DNA of 11,776 nucleotides from an uncultured Oscillospiraceae bacterium (GTDB lineage Bacteria; Bacillota; Clostridia; Oscillospirales; Oscillospiraceae). Below are positions 6,112 through 11,776 of the stretch, piece by piece. Each line of letters begins with the position of its first letter. Positions within the stretch are counted from its first letter, which is position 1. The notes under the pieces were generated by a model that saw nothing but the letters and a program-made list of their open reading frames with translations, had not been told where the DNA came from and ran no database searches. Where the stretch lies: positions 1-11,776 of the forward strand of contig CAAEDD010000178.1 of assembly GCA_900754515.1 (NCBI GenBank). The letters run 5' to 3'. The position numbers and the translations under genes were made by a program.

Positions 6112-6858
6112 ATGATAGAATCAGATACTGAGAAATGCAGCGATAAGGGAGCCGCCGGGACTATGGATAGAAATAAGAATATCTCAGTTAGGGAGAACTT
6201 TATACGTACCATTGAAAACAAAATACTTTCCGGAGAACTGGAGATAGGCCAGCAGCTCCCCACAGCCAGGGAGCTTTGCAGACAAATGGGGGTCAGCCTG
6301 ACCATTGTGAACGCCGGTATCAGCGAGCTGGCTGCCAAGGGCTTTGTTGAGGTCAAGCCACGCCACGGCATGTATGTGGCGGACTATAAGCTGCACGGCA
6401 CTACGGAAACTCTTGTTGCCATTATGCGCTATAACGGGGGAAAGCTGTCCGACCATGACATCCGCTCTTATTGCGAAAGCCGCTGCGCCATTGACCCCTT
6501 TGTGGTTAAACTGGTGATAGAGAGGGCGAGCCGGGAACAGCTGAGAGAGTTGGGACTCAGGCTGGACAAACTGCTTAAGGCTCAGGACATGGAGGAATGC
6601 TGTGATAGTATTACGGACTTTTTTAACCTTATGTACTTTCTCAGTGACAACACCTTCTTCTCTCTAATATATAACTCCACAATCAAGCCTCAGAAAGAAA
6701 TGTATGCCATGTTCATCCGCAAAAACGGGGCTGGGCCTATCAAGGAAAACGCTCAAAAAATATACGACTGTATCTGCCGCGGTGACGCCGAGGCGGCAGT
6801 TAAAGAGTCGGTCCATGCCATGGAGCTTGCCACAAGCGGCAGCACATCTATCATTTAG
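6112..6858 (+). CDS. GntR-family regulator, FadR (FCD) subfamily
   Basis: The product has a GntR winged-helix domain at about residues 27-92 (KILSGELEIGQQLPTAREL, then MGVSLTIVNAGISELAAKGF and a wing ending RHGMYV) and an all-helical C-terminal FCD-like effector domain to about residue 240. FadR-type regulators bind DNA as dimers and release it on binding an organic acid or similar ligand. Usual metal-ligand histidines of the FCD domain are mostly absent: the FH position reads FN, and only one late His (VHAMELA) is seen. The ligand mode may therefore differ. The ATG at 6112 has only a weak AAGG. An in-frame stop at 6100 excludes a longer form. ATG 6163 (MDRNKN) is a good alternative start giving 231 residues. 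The gene is divergent from the oxidoreductase operon and upstream of the flavodoxin operon, and shared dyads at both promoters suggest it controls both. Confidence 0.88.
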   Translation: MIESDTEKCSDKGAAGTMDRNKNISVRENFIRTIENKILSGELEIGQQLPTARELCRQMGVSLTIVNAGISELAAKGFVEVKPRHGMYVADYKLHGTTETLVAIMRYNGGKLSDHDIRSYCESRCAIDPFVVKLVIERASREQLRELGLRLDKLLKAQDMEECCDSITDFFNLMYFLSDNTFFSLIYNSTIKPQKEMYAMFIRKNGAGPIKENAQKIYDCICRGDAEAAVKESVHAMELATSGSTSII

Positions 6859-6866
6859 CCCGACTG

Positions 6867-6900
6867 AAACAGGCTGCTGCAAAAATGCAGCAGCCTGTTT
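6867..6900 (+). terminator. Intrinsic terminator of the gntR-type gene
   Basis: A perfect 15-bp stem (6867-6881 with 6886-6900) with an AAAA loop begins 8 nt after the stop codon. The right arm ends in TTT and is followed by GATTT. This should stop read-through into the flavodoxin operon, so the latter needs its own promoter. Confidence 0.8.
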
Positions 6901-7021
6901 GATTTAAGATATGCAAGGCCCCACTGATACAGGTGAAGGTCGGTACGCTCAGGTCTCGATGCTCACTTAACTTCTACGCTTATATGTCAATTTCCTTTGA
7001 TAATTTGTTGTCCTTCATATC

Positions 7022-7050
7022 TTGCAAAAATTAAATAAGTGGTATATATT
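7022..7050 (+). promoter_or_regulatory. Predicted promoter of the flavodoxin/EFR1 operon
   Basis: TTGCAA (7022-7027) and TATATT (7045-7050) are separated by 17 bp, closely resembling the TTGCCA-17-TATAAT promoter of the oxidoreductase operon. Start is expected near 7057. Confidence 0.55.
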
Positions 7051-7054
7051 ATTT

Positions 7055-7072
7055 CTGTGACCACTTCACAGC
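7055..7072 (+). promoter_or_regulatory. Candidate operator, copy B (CTGTGA-N5-TCACAG)
   Basis: A perfect 17-bp dyad CTGTGA-CCACT-TCACAG (7055-7071) overlaps the expected transcription start. The stretch CACTTCACAGC (7062-7072) is identical to the minus strand of copy A (5968 down to 5958). In both promoters it begins 11 to 13 nt after the -10 box. It superficially resembles a CRP-type site but has an N5 rather than N6 centre, and the match to copy A favours a local regulator. Confidence 0.65.
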
Positions 7073-7119
7073 TTAAATTTTTCGAAGATATAGACGTAAT
7101 TGGGGTTTACTGAGACACT

Positions 7120-7215
7120 ATGAAGTATACCCGCAATGCCGTGACGGCAGCAGCGATCAACGTATATGTCTTAAAATTTCGCCGTCTGCCGGCCTTCCTG
7201 GATGCGCCGGTTTGA
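7120..7215 (+). CDS. Small open frame in the flavodoxin operon leader (31 codons)
   Basis: ATG to TGA encodes a 31-residue basic peptide (starts MKYTRNAVTAAA, ends FLDAPV). It ends 28 nt before the flavodoxin ATG. Codon choice is like that of the neighbouring genes, but there is no good ribosome binding site. I do not recognise the peptide. It may be a leader peptide, the remnant of a gene, or chance. Confidence 0.25.
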   Translation: MKYTRNAVTAAAINVYVLKFRRLPAFLDAPV

Positions 7216-7243
7216 TACATACATAAAAAAGGAGGTATAAGAA

Positions 7244-7747
7244 ATGGTAAACGCAGTTATTTACAGTTCCCTTACAGGCTCCTGCGAAAGGTATGCAAAT
7301 CTGATCTCCGCCGCTTTACATGTCCCTGCAAAGCCCCTGGGAGACTATGTAAGGCCGGATGGCCAGGTTCTCTATATCGGTTGGGCCTTCGCCGGAAAAA
7401 TCGTGGGATACAAGAAAGCCGCCGCGAAATATGACGTGACGGCGGTAGTTCAGGTAGGTATGGCCGGAGGCGGCGACAACAGCGCCGAGACTGCCAGAGC
7501 TCAAAATTCCATTCCCGCCTGCATCAAGGTATTCAGCCTTCAGGGCGGATTTTACATGGACAGGCTGCCTCTACTCTTACGCCTTATCATGAAGCTGAAA
7601 AACAAGGAGATTGCAGCCGGACTTAAAAAGAAGGCCAGTCTCAACCCAAGGGAGCAGGCACTGCTCACTATGGCGACCACAGGCAGCGGAGACCCCGCCT
7701 CCTGGGATGTGAGTGAGATCATAGCCTGGTGCAGGGATGGAGAATGA
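7244..7747 (+). CDS. Flavodoxin-like FMN protein
   Basis: The 167-residue product begins with a flavodoxin beta strand and FMN phosphate loop (VIYSSLTGSCERYA, 5-18) and continues with the alternating pattern of that fold (GQVLYIGWAF, AVVQVGMAGG). It resembles the short flavodoxin-domain proteins found in anaerobe redox operons rather than classical electron-carrier flavodoxins. It probably binds FMN and passes electrons between protein partners in the cytoplasm, though no acidic carrier surface can be judged here. The start ATG has a strong AGGAGG eight bases upstream. Its stop codon overlaps an ATG of the next gene (ATGA at 7744-7747), and the EFR1-type gene follows directly, so the two are one operon. 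Confidence 0.8.
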   Translation: MVNAVIYSSLTGSCERYANLISAALHVPAKPLGDYVRPDGQVLYIGWAFAGKIVGYKKAAAKYDVTAVVQVGMAGGGDNSAETARAQNSIPACIKVFSLQGGFYMDRLPLLLRLIMKLKNKEIAAGLKKKASLNPREQALLTMATTGSGDPASWDVSEIIAWCRDGE

Positions 7748-7773
7748 GCCTACAGGAACAGGAGCAGTTAATT

Positions 7774-8535
7774 ATGAAGTGTGTGAAAATTGTATTCAGC
7801 CCCACCGGGGGCACCCACAGAGCGGCTGAAATAATAACATCACAGTGGGGCAGAGAGGCAGTTACCGTCGATCTCTGCGACAGGGAGATGGATTTCTCCA
7901 AGTGTCATATCGACAGTGACGACCTGGTGCTGATTGCCGTACCCTCTTACGGAGGGAGAGTGCCTGCCCTTGCGGCGGAAAGACTCAGCCTCATACAGGG
8001 CAACGGCGCCGCCTGTGTGCTGCTGTGTGTATATGGCAACCGCGCCTATGAGGACACTCTTGTTGAGATGCAGGACATTGCGGAAAAGGACGGCTTCAAG
8101 GTTATCGCCGCCGTATCTGCTGTAGCGGAGCATTCCGTTGTCCGAAAGTTTGCAGCAGGCCGGCCTGATGACCAGGACAGGCAGCTCCTACAGGATTTTG
8201 CCGGACGCATACTGGATAAATTTAAAAGCGGCAACTGCGGTGTGCCTCAGATTCCCGGCAACCGTCCCTATAAAAAAGCCGGATCAGTGGGGATGGTCCC
8301 AAAGGGCGGCGCCGCCTGCCTGAAATGCGGCAAATGCGCGGATGTCTGTCCATCCGGGGCAATCAGCCGTGACAGGCCTAAGACTGCCGATAAAAGCAAG
8401 TGCATATCCTGTATGCGCTGCGTTACCGTATGCCCTCAGTCGGCAAGGAAGGCCAACGGTATTATGGTCTTTGTTGCCTCTCTCGCTTTGAAAAAAGCCT
8501 GCTCGACCAGAAAAGAATGCCAGTTGTTTATATAA
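7774..8535 (+). CDS. EFR1-family flavodoxin-ferredoxin protein
   Basis: The 253-residue protein has an N-terminal flavodoxin-like half with phosphate loop FSPTGGTHRAA (8-18) and VPSYGGRVP (56-64), and a C-terminal 2x[4Fe-4S] ferredoxin with C182-C185-C188-C192 and C210-C213-C216-C220, each last Cys followed by Pro. This is the EFR1-type layout common in anaerobic Firmicutes, where the protein can pass low-potential electrons between FMN and Fe-S centres. I chose the ATG at 7774 because AGGAG lies nine bases upstream and MKCVKIVFSPTGGT fits the family start. ATG 7744, which overlaps the flavodoxin stop, would add ten residues and remains possible. The stop codon touches the first base of a 23-bp tandem repeat. 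Its physiological redox partner is unknown. Confidence 0.87.
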   Translation: MKCVKIVFSPTGGTHRAAEIITSQWGREAVTVDLCDREMDFSKCHIDSDDLVLIAVPSYGGRVPALAAERLSLIQGNGAACVLLCVYGNRAYEDTLVEMQDIAEKDGFKVIAAVSAVAEHSVVRKFAAGRPDDQDRQLLQDFAGRILDKFKSGNCGVPQIPGNRPYKKAGSVGMVPKGGAACLKCGKCADVCPSGAISRDRPKTADKSKCISCMRCVTVCPQSARKANGIMVFVASLALKKACSTRKECQLFI

Positions 8536-8603
8536 ATAACCTGCTGATATAAATAGCAATAACCTGCTGATATAAATAGCAATAACCTGCTGATATAAAT
8601 AGC
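8535..8603. repeat. Three perfect 23-bp tandem repeats
   Basis: The unit AATAACCTGCTGATATAAAT plus AGC occurs three times without any change at 8535-8557, 8558-8580 and 8581-8603. The first unit begins in the last base of the EFR1 stop codon. Since 23 is not a multiple of three, it is not a coding repeat. It has no spacers, so it is not CRISPR. A possible diverged copy (CCTGCTGTATATATC) lies near 8666. Confidence 0.9.
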
Positions 8604-8743
8604 GACTATCCAGTTAACGTAGTGGCCGGGATATAACATCTCCGGTGGATTGGCTGGAAGTATTGCCTGCTGTATATATCACTGCTTGCCGGTATTTGTA
8701 TGCAGAGATTTTAATGTTTTCGAATGATTGAAAATTCCTCAGC

Positions 8744-8792
8744 AAATTTATGACATAGGGGGCGGTTTAACCGCCCCCTATGTCATAAATTT
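8744..8792. terminator. Perfect 49-nt palindrome, probable bidirectional terminator
   Basis: Arms of 24 nt (8744-8767 and 8769-8792) are exact inverse complements around one central T (8768). The inner part is GC-rich (GGGGGCGGTT) and the outer part AT-rich (AAATTTATGACATA). It lies between the ends of two converging operons (EFR1 on plus, sdaAA on minus), the classical place for a shared terminator. There is no long T-tract, only TAAATTTAT on the plus side. Confidence 0.65.
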
Positions 8793-8816
8793 ATATGGGA
8801 GATGAGCTTGAGCAGC

Positions 8817-9680
8817 TCAATGCTTGCAGCGCTCACAGGCACTGGGGGCGGCGGCGCAGCCACCCAGGGCGGTCTCCTTCAGCTCGCATGGGAGACTGCG
8901 GCCTACCCTATACATAACGGCAAGCATCTCATCGAAGGGAATAAGCTGGCGTATGCCGCTCAGTGACATTTCAGCGGCCACCAGGGCATTTGCCACACCG
9001 GCGGCGTTGCGGTTCTGGCAGGGATACTCCACCAGACCTCCCACCGGGTCGCACACCAGGCCAAGCATATTCATGATCACGGTTGAAGCGGCATCCAGAC
9101 ACTGTTCAGGGCTGCCGCCCATGAGCTCAACGGCGGCGGAGGCAGCCATGGCGGAAGCTATGCCCACCTCGGCCTGGCAGCCCCCTACCGCTCCGGCCAC
9201 GGTGGCATTGCGCATGGCAAGATAGCCTATGGCTCCGGAATTTAAGAGACCGTATAGCAGACGCTCGTCGGAAATATTGTATTCCTCTTGCAGCGCCAGC
9301 AGAAGCCCCGGCACTACTCCGGAGGCTCCGGCGGTGGGGGCAGCCACGATGAGGCCCATGGAGGCATTGACCTCCAGCACCGACATGGCATAGGTTACAG
9401 CTTTTTGAAGTACAGCGCCGCAAATTCCTTTGCCGGCCTCTGCATGGACGGAAAGGAGCTGGGCCTGACCTCCTATGAGCCCGCCCATGGATTGCACGGT
9501 CTGGGTCAGAGGTATGGTGGCCGATGAGCGCATGATGGAAAGTGCTTTGGCCATGCGCTGCATTACGGCCTGGGTATCGGTCTCTCCCAGGGAACACTCC
9601 CGAAGCAGCATTATACGGGAGATTGGAACGGCCTCACGGCGGCATAGGCTCAATAGCTCTGCTGCATTTTTAAAATCCAT
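8817..9680 (-). CDS. sdaAA: L-serine dehydratase, iron-sulfur type, alpha subunit
   Basis: The 287-residue protein carries the alpha-subunit core of the [4Fe-4S] L-serine dehydratase, which converts L-serine to pyruvate and ammonia. Recognisable segments are MGLIVAAPTAGASGVVPG (108-125), GAVGGCQAEVGIASAMAA (163-180) and LGLVCDPVGGLVEYPC (206-221). The cysteines C168, C210 and C221 are in the positions that hold the cluster in this family. The C-terminus is cysteine-rich (C275, C282, C285), which is a little unusual. Start ATG has AAGGAGG upstream, and this site overlaps the stop of sdaAB, giving likely coupled translation. It is the last gene of a transporter-sdaAB-sdaAA operon. The catalytic role is well supported. 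Confidence 0.95.
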   Translation of the reverse strand: MDFKNAAELLSLCRREAVPISRIMLLRECSLGETDTQAVMQRMAKALSIMRSSATIPLTQTVQSMGGLIGGQAQLLSVHAEAGKGICGAVLQKAVTYAMSVLEVNASMGLIVAAPTAGASGVVPGLLLALQEEYNISDERLLYGLLNSGAIGYLAMRNATVAGAVGGCQAEVGIASAMAASAAVELMGGSPEQCLDAASTVIMNMLGLVCDPVGGLVEYPCQNRNAAGVANALVAAEMSLSGIRQLIPFDEMLAVMYRVGRSLPCELKETALGGCAAAPSACERCKH

Positions 9681-9693
9681 TTATGCTCCCTCC

Positions 9694-10362
9694 TTAGGGC
9701 TGGACAATCATCACATCGTGGATATAGGGATTGGTCTTAAGCTGCTCCGGGATGCCCTCCGGCAGAGTACCGTCGGATTCTATTATACTGTAGGCAATAT
9801 CTCCCTTGGCCTCACGGGACAGGCGCATAAAGGCAATGTTCACGTTCCTGTCGCTGAGGACCTTGGTGATATGTGCCACAACTCCCGGCTTATCCTGATG
9901 AATGGCAATGACCGCGGCGTACTCGCCGGTGAAGTCCACCGGGACGCCGTCAATGGCCACAATGCGCACCTTGCCGCCGCCCAGGGATTCCCCACGGACA
10001 GTCATCACCTGGCCGAGGGTGTTCTCCATGCGTATATCCACAGTGTTGGGGTGAACGTCCGTCTCGGTCTGATTTGGAGTAAAGCTATATTCAAGCCCCC
10101 GCTGCCGGGCGATGTTGAAGGAGTCCCGGATGTTCAGGTCGTCCGGGGTGAACCCCAGTATGCCGCCCAGCAGAGCCCGGTCGGTGCCGTGACCTTGGTA
10201 GGTCCTGGCAAAGGAGCCGTACAGGATGAAGTCCACTCGCTTCAAGGGCGAGGGAATGAGCTTGTGGGCCAGGTGGGCAATGAGCGCCGCTCCGGCGGTA
10301 TGGGAGCTGGACGGACCGATCATATTGGGGCCCAGCACATCAAACACACTGATAAAAGACAT
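9694..10362 (-). CDS. sdaAB: L-serine dehydratase, iron-sulfur type, beta subunit
   Basis: The 222-residue protein has the beta-subunit signature IGPSSSHTAG (15-24), GSFARTYQGHGTDRALLGG (49-67) and a C-terminal ACT domain (about 148-220, starting YAAVIAIHQDKPGVVAHI). With the alpha subunit it forms the two-chain iron-sulfur serine dehydratase; the GPSSSHT loop contributes to substrate binding. The ACT domain is a typical small-ligand regulatory fold and may sense serine. Its ribosome binding site AAGGAG overlaps the stop codon of the transporter gene, so transport and dehydration are made together. Confidence 0.95.
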   Translation of the reverse strand: MSFISVFDVLGPNMIGPSSSHTAGAALIAHLAHKLIPSPLKRVDFILYGSFARTYQGHGTDRALLGGILGFTPDDLNIRDSFNIARQRGLEYSFTPNQTETDVHPNTVDIRMENTLGQVMTVRGESLGGGKVRIVAIDGVPVDFTGEYAAVIAIHQDKPGVVAHITKVLSDRNVNIAFMRLSREAKGDIAYSIIESDGTLPEGIPEQLKTNPYIHDVMIVQP

Positions 10363-10372
10363 TTTTTTCTCC

Positions 10373-11593
10373 TTAAACTTCAGGGGAATCCTTTATAATG
10401 AATTTCCGGTAGACGGTATCCACAATAACGCCGATGGCGTTGTCACCGGACACATTGCAGGCGGTGCCAAAGGAGTCCTGAGTAATATACAGGGCCACCA
10501 TGATGGCACAGATGGGGCCGTTCACATCTCCGGCCTCAGCGCCGAAGATCATGTACAGAAAGGGCAGAGCCGTCATTATAGAGCCGCCGGGGGCTCCGGG
10601 AGAGGCTACCATGGCTATGCCCAGGGTCATGATAAAGGGTACCACCGTGGCCGGGCTGATGGGCAATTGATACATCAGGCATACGGCAGTGGCGCAGGAA
10701 GTGATGGTTATCATGGAGCCTGCCATATGTATATTGGCGCAGAGAGGCACCACGAAATTGCGTATTTCCTCGCTGATACCGTCCTTCTCACCACACTTGA
10801 GATTCACAGGGATGGTTGCGGCGGAGGACTGGGTTCCGATGGCGGTGGCATAGCCTGGGATCTGGTTTCGGATAAGAATGAAGGGATTTTTCCCTGATAC
10901 CGCCCCCGCTACGAGAAACTGGATAAGAATATACACCAGGTGCATGAGGATAACTACCAGGAAAACTTTCCAGAGAATGCTCAATATAGCAAAGGTTTTG
11001 CCGGAATAGGTCATGTTGGTGAATGTGCCGCAGATATAAAGTGGCAGCAGGGGAATGATGACGGTCTGGAGCACTTTGTCGATGATGGCGGAAAAATCCT
11101 TTACGGCCATATACAGGGTGTCGCTGATGGTTTTGCCCCGCATCCCGGACAGACACAGGCCCAGGACAAAGGCAAGAACCACGGCGGACAGGGTATCAAG
11201 CAGCGGGGGAATGGACAGGGAGAAATACCCGGACAGGGACACGTCGGCCGTCTCTGCAATACGGTCCAGAGCCCCCTGGCTCATAAAGGAGGGAAAGAGG
11301 GCAGAGGAGATAAGGTATGAGGCAGAGCCTGCCACCAAAGTGGAGAAGTATGACAGGACCAGGGTTATAATCAGAAGCTTTCCGGCACCTATGCGCAGGT
11401 CAGCAATTCCCATGGTCACGTATGCAAGGATCATCAGGGGGATGATAAAGGACAGAAAGCTGCTGAACAGGGAAGAGCAGGTCACCACGATCTTGTTGAA
11501 CCACTCGGGCATAAAGGCCCCAAACAGTATGCCGAGGATAATGGCTATTATCAGCTTGGGTATCAGGCCGATTTTCAGTCTTCTCTTTTCCAT
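10373..11593 (-). CDS. DAACS-family dicarboxylate/amino acid:cation symporter, likely serine uptake
   Basis: A 406-residue cytoplasmic-membrane protein of the SDF (PF00375) type. Diagnostic parts are the hairpin-loop motif TQSSAATIP (254-262), NIHMAGS (287-293; the usual family motif is NMDGT-like), SPGAPGGS (331-338) and the C-terminal DSFGTACNVSGDNAIG (373-388), where the substrate and Na+ sites lie in characterised members. It is most like the neutral amino acid branch (SstT-type), and since it leads the sdaAB-sdaAA operon, serine is the most likely substrate. That assignment is inferred from neighbours. The ATG has AAGGAG nine bases upstream. The neutral replacement at NMDGT (HMAG) also points away from a dicarboxylate. 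Confidence 0.85.
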   Translation of the reverse strand: MEKRRLKIGLIPKLIIAIILGILFGAFMPEWFNKIVVTCSSLFSSFLSFIIPLMILAYVTMGIADLRIGAGKLLIITLVLSYFSTLVAGSASYLISSALFPSFMSQGALDRIAETADVSLSGYFSLSIPPLLDTLSAVVLAFVLGLCLSGMRGKTISDTLYMAVKDFSAIIDKVLQTVIIPLLPLYICGTFTNMTYSGKTFAILSILWKVFLVVILMHLVYILIQFLVAGAVSGKNPFILIRNQIPGYATAIGTQSSAATIPVNLKCGEKDGISEEIRNFVVPLCANIHMAGSMITITSCATAVCLMYQLPISPATVVPFIMTLGIAMVASPGAPGGSIMTALPFLYMIFGAEAGDVNGPICAIMVALYITQDSFGTACNVSGDNAIGVIVDTVYRKFIIKDSPEV

Positions 11594-11658
11594 TGAATTT
11601 TTCTCCTTATTGTATTTTATCTCTTTTGCTGGATTTTAAGTCGGCTCTTAGCCTGACC

Positions 11659-11687
11659 AATATAGCATTACTGAGAGATTTAATCAA
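11659..11687 (-). promoter_or_regulatory. Predicted promoter of the serine operon
   Basis: On the minus strand TTGATT (11682-11687) and TATATT (11659-11664) are separated by 17 bp. The start near 11652 leaves a leader of about 58 nt before the ATG at 11593. No riboswitch or T-box features were seen in it. Confidence 0.5.
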
Positions 11688-11715
11688 ATCAAAATTTGAA
11701 TATCAGTAAATTATG

Positions 11716-11731
11716 ACCTCTCAACAGAGGT
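11716..11731. promoter_or_regulatory. Small dyad upstream of the serine operon promoter
   Basis: ACCTCT (11716-11721) and AGAGGT (11726-11731) are perfect inverse arms around CAAC. The site lies about 30 bp upstream of the -35 box. It could be an activator site or a weak terminator for a gene beyond the window; the remaining 45 nt to the window end show nothing else. Confidence 0.3.
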
Positions 11732-11776
11732 TACAGTGTTTTAATAAAATCCTCCAAAAGCCTTGAAAATAAAGGA

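Larger units (their letters stand above)
6901..7243. other. Intergenic region with flavodoxin operon control elements
   Basis: This 343-nt stretch has no long gene. Its first part (6901-7020) shows nothing I can name. Its middle holds a predicted promoter and dyad operator (7022-7072). The rest is an approximately 187-nt leader with a 31-codon open frame (7120-7215) and partial complements such as GACGGC (7143-7148) with GCCGTC (7181-7186). I do not recognise a known riboswitch class in the leader. Confidence 0.5.

Noticed and set aside
7055..7071. A CRP/FNR-type site (TGTGA-N-TCACA)
   Set aside because: The centre is 5 bp rather than 6, and the near-identical site at 5958-5976, beside a GntR gene, argues for a local operator. 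CRP-type binding is not excluded.
8535..8603. CRISPR array
   Set aside because: The 23-bp units are directly adjacent with no spacers and no cas genes are present.
8661..8680. A fourth tandem repeat unit (CCTGCTGTATATATC)
   Set aside because: The resemblance is limited to CCTGCTG and an AT-rich tail, and it is separated from the array; it may be chance.
9475..10398. A 307-codon open frame on the plus strand
   Set aside because: It is antisense to sdaAA and sdaAB, both of which are certain; no domain is recognisable.

Overview
The window looks like chromosomal DNA of a strictly anaerobic, gut-type Firmicute (class Clostridia, most likely Oscillospirales or Lachnospirales; the genus cannot be fixed from this sequence). 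Reasons: strong AAGGAG-type ribosome binding sites throughout, a two-subunit iron-sulfur L-serine dehydratase, an EFR1-type ferredoxin, many 2x[4Fe-4S] modules, FAD/Fe-S oxidoreductases with no respiratory genes, and multi-hairpin intergenic repeats. No phage, transposon, CRISPR array, rRNA or tRNA was seen.

Layout. (1) 1-437: no credible gene; two copies of a repeat that folds into consecutive hairpins. (2) 438-2763: a divergent unit. An HxlR-type regulator (minus strand) faces an operon for a short NhaC-like antiporter and a ferredoxin-nitroreductase fusion (plus strand). Back-to-back promoters and a small inverted repeat lie between them. (3) 2841-8535: a redox region. On the minus strand, a 912-residue AegA/GltD-like FAD/Fe-S oxidoreductase is followed, 2 nt later, by an orphan HypA-like protein. 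A FadR-type GntR regulator is divergent from it. Downstream of the regulator lies an operon of a small flavodoxin and an EFR1-type flavodoxin-ferredoxin. (4) 8535-8792: three perfect 23-bp tandem repeats and a 49-nt perfect palindrome. (5) 8817-11593: a minus-strand serine catabolism operon with a DAACS-family symporter, sdaAB and sdaAA, linked by ribosome binding sites that overlap the preceding stop codons.

The most notable observation is in region 3. The promoters of the 912-residue oxidoreductase/hypA-like operon and of the flavodoxin/EFR1 operon carry nearly the same dyad (GTGAAGTGKTCAC, where K is G or T; an 11-nt core is identical and in the same orientation) just downstream of each predicted -10 box. 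The GntR gene lies between the two operons. I infer one small regulon: a low-potential electron-transfer module (NAD(P)H/FAD/Fe-S oxidoreductase, HypA-like metal-binding protein, flavodoxin, ferredoxin) controlled by the local GntR protein or another regulator that reads this site. A second, perfect 10-bp inverted repeat spans the promoter region of the oxidoreductase and gntR.

All family calls come from reading motifs in the translated sequence. No database search was run.
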